Assembly: GCF_900232945.1 (NCBI RefSeq)
Contig: NZ_OCTU01000001.1
Span: 737,480-760,110 of the forward strand
Length of the DNA: 22,631 nucleotides
From: Urinicoccus timonensis
GTDB taxonomy: Bacteria > Bacillota > Clostridia > Tissierellales > Peptoniphilaceae
Reading direction: 5' to 3'
Made by a program: the position numbers and the translations under genes. Below are positions 1 to 11,500 of the stretch, one piece after another. Every line of letters starts with the position of its first letter. Within the stretch, counting starts at the first letter, position 1. Below the pieces are notes generated by a model. The model did not search any database. It worked only from the letters and a program-made list of their open reading frames with translations, and had not been told where the DNA came from.

Positions 1-510
1 TTTATGGCATCTTCGAGTGCTTTTGCTGCTTGGTTGACTTCGTCTTGGTTTGCATCAGTTCTTTCGTTAACTTCTTTTGCTTTTTCCAAGGCTTGGTCGA
101 AGGTAGCTTTCACTTCTGGAGTAACCCAAGTCTTGCCTGTGTCCACGTCTTTTCCATCTTCACTCGTTGCATCTGCCTTCTTCATTGCTTCCGCTTGACT
201 TAAGGCTTCTTTTAACTTCGCTTTATCTACAGGAGCTACAACTTCTTTTGTCCCATTTTCTGGAATATAGCTTGCCATAGCGTCTTTTAGTGCTTTTGCT
301 GCTTGGTTGACGTCGTCTTGGTTTGCATCAGTTCTTTCGTTAACTGCTTTTGCTTTTTCCAAGGCTTGGTTGAAGGCGGTTTGGACTGCTGGGGTTACCC
401 AGGTCTTGCCTGTGTCCACGTCTTTTCCATCTTCACTCGTTGCATCTGCCTTCTTCATTGCTTCCGCTTGAGCTAAGGCGGTCTTTAAGGCTTCTTTATT
501 TGCCGGTTCT
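1..510 (-). repeat. FIVAR repeat array at the 3' part of the giant gene
   Basis: Two FIVAR-type helical units of about 90 residues are encoded here and the array runs out of the window. Each carries the signature DGKDVDTGKTWVTP followed by a helix with NERTDANQD. Bases 1-234 match 19165-19398 in the FIVAR array of the other large gene with no mismatch that I could find, which suggests recent gene conversion or duplication. FIVAR units usually act as rod-like spacers or sugar-binding modules in wall proteins. Confidence 0.88.
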
Positions 511-3500
511 TCACCCTTAAGGACATGAACTTTCGCATAGGGTCTTGAAATAGCCATTTGCATTACATGTTCTGGGTTCGGGTCAGCAAAAGGTATTTCA
601 TTTTCTTGCAATTTTTCTGCTGATAAATGATAGTCTTTTGCCTCAGTAAACTTAATTTTTACCTTACCTTCACTGTCCGTTTTATAGGGTTGCCCATTGG
701 AATCAAGAAGCTTTTCTTTGTTATTAAGGATGGTAATGCCTTCTAGGGAAGTTGGCTGCGAGCCTAGGGGACTTCTCTCTCCTTGTACTAACCGTATTTC
801 AATCTCTTGTCCAGTCTTGGCCTCATAACTTTCTTGAGAGAAGTATACATATGAGTTGAAAAGATAGTTTTCACAATACCAGAAGTTCACATCATCGCCA
901 TTTTTGAGGACATAGTTATCAACTGTTGCCCCTATACCTGGTGCTTGTAGGGGATAGGCATTGTTCACATAATACATCCATCCACCGTACATGTTGTCTG
1001 CCTTCGTTACACTATCTCCACCAACATGGTTGCCAATTCTTGAAATATATCCACCATTTCCTCCGGCATCGAAAACAGCCTTGTCTTTCGTGTCTATCCC
1101 AGCTACTTTTGCCCCAGCTACTGCGGCTAATGTTGCTACCGGCTTATCGAATTTTACGTCTGTATAGTAGTCATACCCTTGTTTTAGATTTAAATTTGTT
1201 ATTTCCAAATCTGTTGGCTCAAGAATTGTTTCTCTTGGCCCTTCAATCCGAACCTTTACTTTTACAGGTTGAACTTTTATAGTCATTTGACCTGTAATAT
1301 CAGGCTTTCCTTGGATGTTTCCAAGTAGCTTAATATCACCTGATTTTATAAAGGTCACCATTCCCTTAGTTTTATCTACTTTAATGGCATCCTCTGGTTC
1401 ACTTGTGATTTGAAGGTCTTCATTTGTTAAGGGTAAGTCTTGTCCCCTATATAGGACTTGTAGATTACAACTATCACCAATTTGATAGCTGTCCTTTCCA
1501 TCTTTATCCATTAAGACAAGGTCTTGGTCATAAGATACCTCATCATAGGTGACTTCTACTTTTGTGTCTTCTTTTAACTTGAAGGTGTAGTTGTATTCTA
1601 TAGGTGAACCCTTGAGCTCACTTGTCTTGTCTTCATCATTCACTTTAAATGCTTTTACTTTTTTATGCTCTGGTGCTTGAATCTTTATGGTAACTTCTTC
1701 TCCAAAGGCCAATTCTCCAGCTTGAGGCTCACTGGTTAAACCTTCACCCACTAAAGTAAGTGTCTTTTTTTCATTTTGTTTTGTATATTCAAAAATAACT
1801 TCTTCAGTTTTTCCAGACAAGGTCTTCGTTATACTGGTTGGTGTTTGATATCCAGGAATATCTTCCGCCTCAAAGGTGTAGTCTTTATTTGCCATATAGT
1901 AGTTTGCGGATACATCTGTAAAGAACTTTGTATAGTATTCAACCCTATCTGTGGAGACAATATAGTCTGTAAGATAGTGTTTATCCCCTTCCTTAAGTTC
2001 TCCAGTATCAAACCCATATTTTGGATGTTTGCCTTTGACTACTTTTTTCAATTCTCTTCCAACAGCAGTCTTGCTGGTTTGGATTTCCTTCCCTGTTTCT
2101 TGATCGATATATTTAATTGTTACTGAAACTGGATTTACAATAGCACGTGCGTTTTCAACAGTTGCTTTTCCCGATAAGTCATATACCTTGGTTAACCTTG
2201 TTACAGGTTGGGATTCGTCCTTATCTTTAAAGTTCCTAAAGAAGACTCCAGTTACTCTATTTGTTGCACCAAACTTTTCAATCCCTGCAGGTATTGTAAT
2301 CTCTTTGATTTCATTTAACCCAAAGGCACTGTCATCTATCTGCTTTAGTGATTCTGGAAAAGTAACAGTCTTTAATTTTCCATCTTGGAAGGCACCTTTC
2401 CCTAAAACTTCCACCCCTTCTGGAATTGTAATGGTTTCTAATCCATTACCATAAAAAGCATCTGGAATCTGCTTAATCTTAATGCCATCTTCAAAGGTTA
2501 CTTGCTTTAGGTTCTTGTTCATTGCAAACGCTCGGCCAGATAGGACTTCCAGGGACGCTGGCAAGTCTATCTTTTCAAAAGCATTTCCTTGGAAAGCCAT
2601 ATTTCCTATTTCTTTTATTGTGGCTGGAAGCTTCAAGCTTGTAAGGGGATCCTTTACTTTATTTCCATAGGAACCATGCTTAAATGCATCTTTGCCAATT
2701 TTAGTTACAGGTAGGCCTTCAATAGTATCTGGAATCACTAAATCAACTGGAACATCTAGTGTCTTGTACCCGGTAATAGTGACTTCACCCTTTTGTTCAT
2801 CTTTTGTAAACGTAAAAGGTCCTGTATATTTTTCAATTTCTTTTTCTTTTACAGTAAGGGCAGCATAGGGCGCAATGAATTTTCCTTCTTGTCCAGCATC
2901 TGTCAAGACTTTGCCAATAGTTACATCATAATCCCCCTTCATGTCAGGAGCCAATTGGATGCTTGCAAGTCCATTTCCATCTGTCATTCCTTGGGCCACG
3001 ACTGTGTCTTCTTTTTTTACGACGACGGTGGCTTTTTCTACGCTTACTTCCTCTAATTTTTGACTAACCGTATTATATTGTTCTGTCAATACTTTAATAT
3101 TTAGACTTTCTCCAGCCTTTCCTGTGTAGTCTACCTTGTCAAAGTAAAGATATTTATTTTCGTTGTATCCACCAAAATAACGGAAAATATTCAGTTGATC
3201 TCCCTCTTTTAAGAGGCTGTCATTGGCTAGAGATCCCATGTCCGGCTTATCTGGATAGGTTGGCATTTTATTATTTACCTTGTAGCCTACATTGGTGGTT
3301 TCTACACCAAAAATCTTGCTAATAAAGCCAGAGTTATTGATAACTAAATACTTTTTAGGATTCTTTTCAAAATCTTCTCCATAAACGGCCCTATGGTAGC
3401 TAGCTAGGGCGTCTGCAACGGTCACCTTATTCTTATAGCCTTCCGGTTTTACATAGCCATATTTTTCTGCTGCTGATGATTGAACATCATAAAAACCAGA

Positions 3501-6500
3501 CTTTTCTGAATAGGCATTTTCTTTATCTTGTGCAATAATCCGAACCTTTGCTAAGAGAGGATTTACTTTTGTCCTTGCTTCCTTAATGGCTGCGTCTAAA
3601 TCTCTCGTGGCAGCTTCAATTTTTTCTTCTGTTTTTCCTTGATCCCTAAGGGTTTCTTTAGCTTTAGTAATCTCCCTTTGAAGGCTGTCCTTGCTTCCTT
3701 GGGGATATTGGCCTGGAGCCGGTCCCTCAACCATTTCTCCTAGAAGGGCTTCTCCTTCTTGGATTTTCTTGTCCAAGGCTTCTGTGGAAACTGCTGTTCC
3801 CTTAACAATTACCTTGACTTCAACAGGTTGCTTGTATAGTCTTTGCAGGAGTTGGTTTTCTGGATGCTTTTCTGCGGAATCTTTATACTGTGCACTGGAA
3901 AGAAGGGTGCTAATTGTTACTTCTTGGGCAGATTCTTGAGGATTTACTAGTAAATTCTCATGGCTTATAATGGCTGGATTGGAAGATTTAAAGCGCCTGT
4001 AGCCCAGAGATTCCATTTGGCTGCTGGAAAGAAAGAAATCAGCTATGATCCCTTTACCGGTCTTGTCATTTGCCTTGTAAATCCAAATCGGCTTTCCATT
4101 TTCATCCAAGTTCATTTCTTCAAAGGCATGGAGATCTTTGGTCACATGGTCCTTATCTTTATTTTGGCCATCGTTAATACCATCAAAGAAATGCTTCTTG
4201 GCTAAATCCATCATCTTAAGTTCAGTAGCCAGTTCTTCTTCTGTTACAGGTTTGATTGTAAAGGGAATTTTTTTCTCGACAGAAAGACCATCTCGGCTTA
4301 TCTTTACAATGAGATTTCCTGTTAAGTCTTTAGCCTTTGCAAATCGATCTACATTTGCCTTGTATCCATTGATTGTTACAGCTGGTGTGTCCGTAGCAAC
4401 TGTAATTTCCCCACTCTTAAATACATTTTCCCCTTGGTCATCTGTAATTCTTGTATAGCGAAGAAGTTGTAAATCTCCCAACACTTGATTGAAGTCTACT
4501 TTAGACCCATCTTTAGAATATTTAATATTCTCAGGAAGATAATACTTGTCTAGTAAGGCTTTTAAACCCTCTTCTGTGGTAGCTTCTTCTCCTGTCCCCT
4601 TTACAGTAATGGTATATTCTTTTGTCTGCTTTTGGAAATCTTCCGGCTTTTCAAGCCTACCTGTATTGTGTAGTACACTATCATTTGCAATGAATGTGGC
4701 AGTAAGCTTTACCTTTGTATCTTCCTTTGGTTGGGTAAAAGCGAAGTTTACCTTATTGTCAAAGTCAGGGCCTGAAACCTTGAAAATTTCTTCATGGTCT
4801 GTAGACCAGTTCATCTTGGACCAGGAAGTACGGGCATGCCCTGTAGTATACACAGGTAATTTAAAGGACTTTTCAATCCCATCTGGATTGACCCCTGCCC
4901 CTAAAGCCTTTTTAAAGTCAAAGTTATTTGCTTCTTCTTTGATTTTCCCATTGAAGTAGTCTTGATCCCATGCAATCATGGCACGCATGTCTATGGGTTC
5001 AGATAAGGCTTCTCCTAATTTGAATTGAATCTTGAAACTAATATTTTCAAAGTTCATTCCATAGGGGTTCAGCTCTTCCCTCTTGACATATTCAAGACTA
5101 CCATCTGTTTTAACATAGTTCTTTTCATCTACACTGGCAATAACCGGTTCAATATTTTCCACATCTACACCGGATAACATGCTTAATCGTTCTTTAATCA
5201 GTGGAAGAACATTTTTATTCTCTTGAAATTTTGGCCAAAGCGTATTACTTGCTTGGAAATTATCCCTAAAGGCTTGGGCAACCTTATCAACCTTTTCCTT
5301 GTTTTGGTCTACAACAGGCTCTTTTTCTAACTCTACTTCTAGTGTCTTATTTTCATCAGTTACTGTGAAGTCTTGAACTTTTTCCAGGTAGCCTTCGGCT
5401 GTCACCTTAAGTGTGTAGTCTCCTGGAAGGAGTTTATATACTCCTTCCGGTGTTTTTCCAAAAACTTCTTGGCTGTCTTTTTTCGTTACCACTATTTGAA
5501 GCTTTTCAATATCACTTGGAAGAACCTTCACACTTACATCGTAGCCGGCCTTCTTTGTTCCTTTTTGGGCCTGGTAGTTATTAATGCTTTCCTTTAAGGC
5601 TGCTTTAGCCCTATCCACATCTTCCTTGTTTAAGGATGCTGGGTTGTCCCCACTAAACAAGTTTTCTAAGTCTTTTACTGCTTTTTTATAGTTTTGGTCT
5701 ACTTCTGGAGTAACCCATGTTTGACTTGGATCAACGTCCTTTCCATCTTCACTAAGGACATCTGCCTTAATAATGGTCTTGGCAAGACTTGCAGCATCTT
5801 TACCAAATGGATCGTCTGTCCTATTGTGATTTGACAATCCAATGTTTGATGGTCGACCCGTTTTGCCGGAGGAGTCATAATAGGTTATGCCAGGGAAATC
5901 CGTTACCTCTTCAGCACTTGTATCAACGATGCTTCCTCCGCCAATACCCAAAATTTTTGGTTTTCCTGGAGCCGCAGAATCTTTAATTAGATAGAAGTTT
6001 TCTGTGATTTGATTGTATTTATTTAGGGAGTTCATATAGCCAATAGCTCCGGCTACATTTTCTGCCCCCCCTACCTTGCCTAAAAATAGGTTTCCTTGAA
6101 TCTTGCCAATACCATTTTCCCAAGCTTGCTTTTGATTAGTTTCGCCACCAAAAAGTCCTCCAACCTTATTTTTGCCTTCTACTTCTCCTATAACCAAGGA
6201 GTTGGTAATGGACACGCTTGGTGTATTGGCTGATGGGCCAAAGCTTCCGCCATCATATCCAGCTCCAACAAGCCCACCTACAAAATCTCCTGTTCCAATG
6301 ACACTTCCATGGAAAATAGAGTCCTCAACACTAAAGGGCCCCATAGACTGTCCCTTAGCACCTACTAGGCCGCCTACATATTTTGTTCCATAGACTGTAG
6401 CGTAGCTAATGGAGTTTTTAATGGTCCCATTAAAATCCCCTGCAAAAGACCCAATCTTTTCTTGGTCTTTCTTATAGCCTATAATAACTTCCTTTTCTAT

Positions 6501-8510
6501 CTTACAGTTGCTAATGTTTACAACGTTAGAGCCGGAAGCATAGCCTCCTAAAAATCCTGATTTTAAGATTTTACTTCCTGCCTTGATTGTTACATTGTCA
6601 ATATCAATAGCTGGAGCTCCATAATCTCCTACAGAATAATTGTCCACTAGCCCATAGCCATTGATTTCTGGACCATAAATATTCAGGTTTTCTACTTTTG
6701 CATAGGACACATTGCCTAATAATGGCTTTCCACCCTTGGCCACTGTCAGAGTGTGGTTGTCCCCATTAATATTTCCGGCAAAGTAATTGTTTTTTGGATG
6801 CCTTCCTAGGGGTAGCCAAGCTTTTGGAAGTTCCAGGTCCGTTGTTAGTTTAAGAAACTTATCTTTATAGGATTTTTGATCTACGTTGACATCTTTTTGT
6901 AGTCGATTTAAATCCTCTAAGCTCTTGATTAAATAGGGGTTTTCTTCAGTCCCTTCCCCTTCCCAAGTCGCTTCTTTCACAGTAAAGTTTACTGTGTATT
7001 CTTTTGTCTTATCACTATTTTTTGCTTTAATAAGAACTTTTCCCTGTCCCGGTAATTTTGTCGGTTGGGTGATTTCCACTTGGGAACTTTCATGCACAGG
7101 GCTTGCCTTTAAAGTAGGGAGGTCTACTGTTCCGGCTGGTAGTTCTACGGTATATTCCGTCTTTCCCTCTTCAAGGGGAATTGCTTGGTCGTTATAGCTT
7201 AGGGTCTTTAAGTCTACAATATTCTCAGGATCTTCTAGGCTAAAGTGCACATTATACTCTTTAATTGTCGTCCCATTGGGAGCAGTCACCTTAACAAGGG
7301 CAGACCCGGGCAAGCTACTTGCTTGTGTAAGGGCCACACTTGCCGTATCTTCCATGGCTTCTGCCGCTACTTGGGGAACTTGACTTGTTCCTGCCGGCAA
7401 TTTTATATCATAAGAAGTTTGCCCATCTACTAGATCAATGGTCTTCCCATCATAGCTTAAGCTTTTAAGGTTGGCATTATCTGATAGCTTCCCTGTTACA
7501 TGGACTTCCATAAAGGGCATAGTCGTACGGAATAGACCATTTTCGCCAATATGTTTTGCAGATACCGTATGTCTACCGGGGTCTACAAGGACAATTTGGG
7601 CCTTTCCCTCTGCATTGGTTTTGACCACTTGGCCATCTTTTTTATATTCCTTTCCATCTACATAGATGGTGGCGCCTTGGTACTTACCTGTTGTTGTCTT
7701 GCCACCCATTGTTTCATAATGGGAATAGGATAGGTCAAGGTCTAAAGGCTTTCCTGCTTCTACTGTGGCTTCTTTTTTATCAAACCAGGTGTAGTAGTTA
7801 TTGGTATAGTCTTCAACAAAGAAATAACGGATATAATCCTGGTCTAGGGCCGGAGCTTCCTTTACTCCATAACCGGAGTAGAAGTAGTTGATGTAATACA
7901 TCCATCCAGAACCATCCCCTGCTTCCCTTTTTGCCTTTAGAGCAAACATTTTTTCAATATAACCCTTATTTACTTGTTCTCTGAAGTCTTCTGTAAGTTC
8001 CTTAGGTGTCTTGTCTTCCATGACCTTGATTAAGGCATTGGCTGGTGTTGCATACCGCTTATTTATAGGATATCCCTTTGCATCCTGAATTTCTAGGTCT
8101 TGGCTTGTAATGGTTACCTTGGTGGGTTCAATGATTTGGTCTTTATAGCCTTTTTTTCCGTTATAGCGTTCATCCCCTACCACAGATAGGGTTACTTCAA
8201 CCTGGTCTCCATATTCTACGGTAAAATTTTCATCCCTAAATATGGGGGCTGATGGGTTCTTTTTATTTCCATCTTCGTCTGTTATTGCTGTGATGATTTG
8301 TCCTGGTCCCGGTTTTATTTCTTGAGGGATTTGTGCCGAAGCCCCTTCCTCCACCTCTTGTGGCTTAGAGCTTAATCCATCTGCGTCTGTAAAAGTGACC
8401 CTATATTTTGGCTTTGCCGGCTGTGCTTCCCCATAAATGGGGAGAGGACCTGCCGTTACCATTAAAAGAAAAGCCAAAAATAAGGATACCACTCTTTTCC
8501 AGTTTTTCAT
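1..8510 (-). CDS. Giant secreted multidomain surface protein with three DUF4430-like domains (3' end outside window)
   Basis: The reading frame stays open from the ATG at 8510 to the window edge, giving at least 2,836 residues with no stop seen. The start has an AAAGGAG site about 10 nt upstream. Residues 1-27 form a signal peptide. By eye, the modules in order are: DUF4430-like about 150-237 (GSGWMYYIN motif); two cadherin-like beta-sandwich repeats about 340-420 and 430-510; a GLUG-rich beta-helix about 520-850 (repeated GGLVG); a FIVAR-like helical unit about 900-985; a PEGA-like repeat; Ig-like modules; DUF4430-like about 1690-1790; a BspA-type leucine-rich region about 1915-2085; a MucBP-like segment; DUF4430-like about 2430-2555 (GGWMYYVN); then FIVAR repeats to the edge. 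DUF4430 is the family of the transcobalamin and intrinsic factor C-terminal domain. The gene begins 23 nt after the preceding gene, so it is co-transcribed under the cobalamin riboswitch. A C-terminal SLH anchor is expected but lies outside the window. B12 binding is inferred. Confidence 0.9.
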   Translation of the reverse strand, partial: MKNWKRVVSLFLAFLLMVTAGPLPIYGEAQPAKPKYRVTFTDADGLSSKPQEVEEGASAQIPQEIKPGPGQIITAITDEDGNKKNPSAPIFRDENFTVEYGDQVEVTLSVVGDERYNGKKGYKDQIIEPTKVTITSQDLEIQDAKGYPINKRYATPANALIKVMEDKTPKELTEDFREQVNKGYIEKMFALKAKREAGDGSGWMYYINYFYSGYGVKEAPALDQDYIRYFFVEDYTNNYYTWFDKKEATVEAGKPLDLDLSYSHYETMGGKTTTGKYQGATIYVDGKEYKKDGQVVKTNAEGKAQIVLVDPGRHTVSAKHIGENGLFRTTMPFMEVHVTGKLSDNANLKSLSYDGKTIDLVDGQTSYDIKLPAGTSQVPQVAAEAMEDTASVALTQASSLPGSALVKVTAPNGTTIKEYNVHFSLEDPENIVDLKTLSYNDQAIPLEEGKTEYTVELPAGTVDLPTLKASPVHESSQVEITQPTKLPGQGKVLIKAKNSDKTKEYTVNFTVKEATWEGEGTEENPYLIKSLEDLNRLQKDVNVDQKSYKDKFLKLTTDLELPKAWLPLGRHPKNNYFAGNINGDNHTLTVAKGGKPLLGNVSYAKVENLNIYGPEINGYGLVDNYSVGDYGAPAIDIDNVTIKAGSKILKSGFLGGYASGSNVVNISNCKIEKEVIIGYKKDQEKIGSFAGDFNGTIKNSISYATVYGTKYVGGLVGAKGQSMGPFSVEDSIFHGSVIGTGDFVGGLVGAGYDGGSFGPSANTPSVSITNSLVIGEVEGKNKVGGLFGGETNQKQAWENGIGKIQGNLFLGKVGGAENVAGAIGYMNSLNKYNQITENFYLIKDSAAPGKPKILGIGGGSIVDTSAEEVTDFPGITYYDSSGKTGRPSNIGLSNHNRTDDPFGKDAASLAKTIIKADVLSEDGKDVDPSQTWVTPEVDQNYKKAVKDLENLFSGDNPASLNKEDVDRAKAALKESINNYQAQKGTKKAGYDVSVKVLPSDIEKLQIVVTKKDSQEVFGKTPEGVYKLLPGDYTLKVTAEGYLEKVQDFTVTDENKTLEVELEKEPVVDQNKEKVDKVAQAFRDNFQASNTLWPKFQENKNVLPLIKERLSMLSGVDVENIEPVIASVDEKNYVKTDGSLEYVKREELNPYGMNFENISFKIQFKLGEALSEPIDMRAMIAWDQDYFNGKIKEEANNFDFKKALGAGVNPDGIEKSFKLPVYTTGHARTSWSKMNWSTDHEEIFKVSGPDFDNKVNFAFTQPKEDTKVKLTATFIANDSVLHNTGRLEKPEDFQKQTKEYTITVKGTGEEATTEEGLKALLDKYYLPENIKYSKDGSKVDFNQVLGDLQLLRYTRITDDQGENVFKSGEITVATDTPAVTINGYKANVDRFAKAKDLTGNLIVKISRDGLSVEKKIPFTIKPVTEEELATELKMMDLAKKHFFDGINDGQNKDKDHVTKDLHAFEEMNLDENGKPIWIYKANDKTGKGIIADFFLSSSQMESLGYRRFKSSNPAIISHENLLVNPQESAQEVTISTLLSSAQYKDSAEKHPENQLLQRLYKQPVEVKVIVKGTAVSTEALDKKIQEGEALLGEMVEGPAPGQYPQGSKDSLQREITKAKETLRDQGKTEEKIEAATRDLDAAIKEARTKVNPLLAKVRIIAQDKENAYSEKSGFYDVQSSAAEKYGYVKPEGYKNKVTVADALASYHRAVYGEDFEKNPKKYLVINNSGFISKIFGVETTNVGYKVNNKMPTYPDKPDMGSLANDSLLKEGDQLNIFRYFGGYNENKYLYFDKVDYTGKAGESLNIKVLTEQYNTVSQKLEEVSVEKATVVVKKEDTVVAQGMTDGNGLASIQLAPDMKGDYDVTIGKVLTDAGQEGKFIAPYAALTVKEKEIEKYTGPFTFTKDEQKGEVTITGYKTLDVPVDLVIPDTIEGLPVTKIGKDAFKHGSYGNKVKDPLTSLKLPATIKEIGNMAFQGNAFEKIDLPASLEVLSGRAFAMNKNLKQVTFEDGIKIKQIPDAFYGNGLETITIPEGVEVLGKGAFQDGKLKTVTFPESLKQIDDSAFGLNEIKEITIPAGIEKFGATNRVTGVFFRNFKDKDESQPVTRLTKVYDLSGKATVENARAIVNPVSVTIKYIDQETGKEIQTSKTAVGRELKKVVKGKHPKYGFDTGELKEGDKHYLTDYIVSTDRVEYYTKFFTDVSANYYMANKDYTFEAEDIPGYQTPTSITKTLSGKTEEVIFEYTKQNEKKTLTLVGEGLTSEPQAGELAFGEEVTIKIQAPEHKKVKAFKVNDEDKTSELKGSPIEYNYTFKLKEDTKVEVTYDEVSYDQDLVLMDKDGKDSYQIGDSCNLQVLYRGQDLPLTNEDLQITSEPEDAIKVDKTKGMVTFIKSGDIKLLGNIQGKPDITGQMTIKVQPVKVKVRIEGPRETILEPTDLEITNLNLKQGYDYYTDVKFDKPVATLAAVAGAKVAGIDTKDKAVFDAGGNGGYISRIGNHVGGDSVTKADNMYGGWMYYVNNAYPLQAPGIGATVDNYVLKNGDDVNFWYCENYLFNSYVYFSQESYEAKTGQEIEIRLVQGERSPLGSQPTSLEGITILNNKEKLLDSNGQPYKTDSEGKVKIKFTEAKDYHLSAEKLQENEIPFADPNPEHVMQMAISRPYAKVHVLKGEEPANKEALKTALAQAEAMKKADATSEDGKDVDTGKTWVTPAVQTAFNQALEKAKAVNERTDANQDDVNQAAKALKDAMASYIPENGTKEVVAPVDKAKLKEALSQAEAMKKADATSEDGKDVDTGKTWVTPEVKATFDQALEKAKEVNERTDANQDEVNQAAKALEDAI

Positions 8511-8533
8511 GCCAGCTACTCTCCTTTCATCCA

Positions 8534-11500
8534 TTACTTATTCTCTTTACCTGTATCCATACGGTATAGGACTGTTGCTACTTCCGCTCTAGTTGACAGG
8601 TCTTTTGGCTTAAAGTTTCCTTCCGGAGTTCCATTTAAAATTCCTGCCAGATACATCTTTTCAATAGATTCCCTTGCCCATCCTGCAATTTGGCCTTGGT
8701 CTTTCAAATCTGCCTTTTGACTTTTCTTCAAATTAACCTTTTTATAGGTCAGGTAGTCATCCATCATCTTTGCCATTTCTTCTCGACTTATCTTCCGGTT
8801 GGGTTCAAAGTAGCCACTTCCTGTCCCTTGTGAAATCTTATTCTTCAAGGCCCACTCTACATGGGCAGCGTAGAAATCAGACGCCTTGATGTCTTTAAAG
8901 CTGGTATTTGTTGGATGATCTTTCACTCCATCCATCCGTCCCAAGATAGTAATCATCATACCCCGGGTCATATGGGTGTTTGGACCGAATTTTTTATTTC
9001 CAATCCCATAGAAATATCCCTTTTCTGTTACATAATCAATGGCTTTTTCTGCCCAGTGGCCATCCACATCTGTATAATGTTTGTTCCCAACACTTTCTTG
9101 GGCACCCAGCTTTTTCTTTTCTAGGATTTCTTTCTTTTCTGCTTCTGTTAATTCGTCCAGCTTTTTAAAAGTAGCTGTAATAATGTCTTTGTCTTTCACA
9201 TTGTCCACAGTCAGGGTATAGCTATCTACAATGCCAATGTTTCTTCTATCGATAAAAACACCTGTTAAGACATAGCCTGGATCTGGTTTAAAGGTTAGGG
9301 TAACAGGAACTGTCTTGGTTACCTTCACCCTTCCTGATGGGTTAATCATGCCACCTTGGGAGTTGCGAACGGTTACAAAAACCGGTTTAATCCCCGTTCC
9401 GTCATCATCTTCAATCCCTTCAACATAGCCGCCAATATCCTTACCTAAGTCACGAGTATATATCCATTCCACATAGTCTCCTGCCTTTATAGGGTGCAGG
9501 GAAGAGGAGTGGTTTGGAAAGACTCCATTGACTCGGTACATCCAGCCACTATAGGGTCCGCCATCAAATTCAGAAAGTCCTTCAATGGTGTTGACATAGA
9601 CCCCCTTATAAATCTTGTGGTAGTTATAGTTATAGGATAGGCCTGTTTTTTGTAAAATGGAAAAGGCGGTGTCCTTTCCTGGAATAATTTGATAGGCTGT
9701 CTTGGCCTTCATGGTCCATCCATTGGGGTGGATTCTTGGACCCGGTGGTACAATAACTGAAACATAGGCTGTGTTTTTGGGTTGTTGGTCAGGATTTAGG
9801 GGGTCTCCCGGTACAGGGGGTAGTTCTCTGTCCCTAACAAAAATATAAAAACTTCTTTCTAGCCCTAAATAAACAGCCTTAACTAGCTTTCGACCACTTG
9901 TTTCTGTATCGAAACCTTGTAGGTCAATAGATTCAGGCCCTACTCTTTTACTGGTTCTATCACTAAAATAGACAATTCCTTCTAAGTCACTTTTATCCAA
10001 GGCTTCTCCTACAAAGTAGACTGTCTTTGGATATCGAAGAAGCTCTAGGCGTATTGGTGTAACCACTGAAGCAAAACTTTTTGTTGGTTTCGGAAAACGA
10101 TAGATATTTTTCTTGTCCCGATAGGCAATTAAGGCTTGGTATGCCTGTTCCATTGCCTTCCCATTTAATTGAAAATTATCGGTGTAACCAAAGTAATCAT
10201 CAGCTGTTTTAAAAGAAAGAAGGCCATCTAAAACAGACTTGCCATTTTTTATAAACCGAGAATCTGTATGGGAATCAAGGCCTAAGTTTTGTAGGGCCAA
10301 AATTACCATGGCTGTTGAGTTTGCATTGGGTCCTGCCCCCCAGGCTTCATAGGCTCCAGCATGGTCCCCCGTCTCCGTTTGCATGGAAGACAGTTTACCT
10401 AGGGCTCTATCCACCGCCGTTTTTACCTTGTCTTGACCATAATAAGGGGCCAGAGCTTGGATTGCCATGGCGGTAATATCAACATCTGAAACACCCTGGT
10501 TGTTTAAATTCCATCCCCCATCATTTAGTTGGTTTTTAAGAATGTAGTCAATCACTTTTTCTCGAGTCCAGGTAGACCCTTGGGGAATGGGATATTGACC
10601 ACAATCATAGGCAATCAAGGCAAAGATATACCCATTTAAGGTGCCCAGTCCATCCCCATACTGGCCCTTTTCATACTTGGCAATTTCTTCAATAATATTC
10701 ACTACTCTTCCATCCGCCAAGGGGAATTTTTGGACATCATAGCCCAGGGCTGTCAAGGAAATGGTCACCCGCTCTAAGTCTGTAGACGAAATTTTTTCTT
10801 TCACAATTTTTTGTGCTGCTGTGATTAGGGCTACTTGGTCCACCTTATCATGGTGGCCCAGGAAAGATAGGGACATGGCCGCCCAGTCATCTGAAGACCC
10901 ACTATAGTAGTCCGTAATTTTCTCAATACTTTGTTTTATCACAGTATCCAAACTGCGATTAGGGTTTTTTACAGGAACTAAAATTTTAAACTCGAAAACC
11001 TTCTTTTGGTCTTTCGATGTTACTTTATAAAAGAAAAAGACAATATTTGAACCCTCGTCGTTGTCCCTTGTCACCTCTACCTTGATATTTGGGTTTGCCA
11101 TTTGAACATCTGCTTGAAGGTCTTTTAAGTTTTCTACAACAGGTGCGTCATCCTCGAATACTTGGTAAGCAAGTTTTGCTTTTTCTGTAGGATTGTCTAC
11201 AAACAAGGTCCGGGTCTGCTTATTTCCATCTAAAGTCCAAGAAATGCTGATTTTCTTGGGGGTGACAACATCATTTGCAAGTATTCTTGCTTCAAGATCT
11301 GCCTTTACTGGTCCGTCTTCTAGCTTTGCCACAAGTTCTTTTGCCGTGTTTACAGCCTTTAATATCTTTTTCTTGTCTTTACTTTCTAAGTTTTCCAAGG
11401 TTTCAACGGCTTCTCTAGCAGCCTTTACATCTTTTGTCTCTTCTTGAGGTGACTGTACCCCACTGGCTATCTTCTCTTGAGAGACTTCTAGCTTTTCGTC

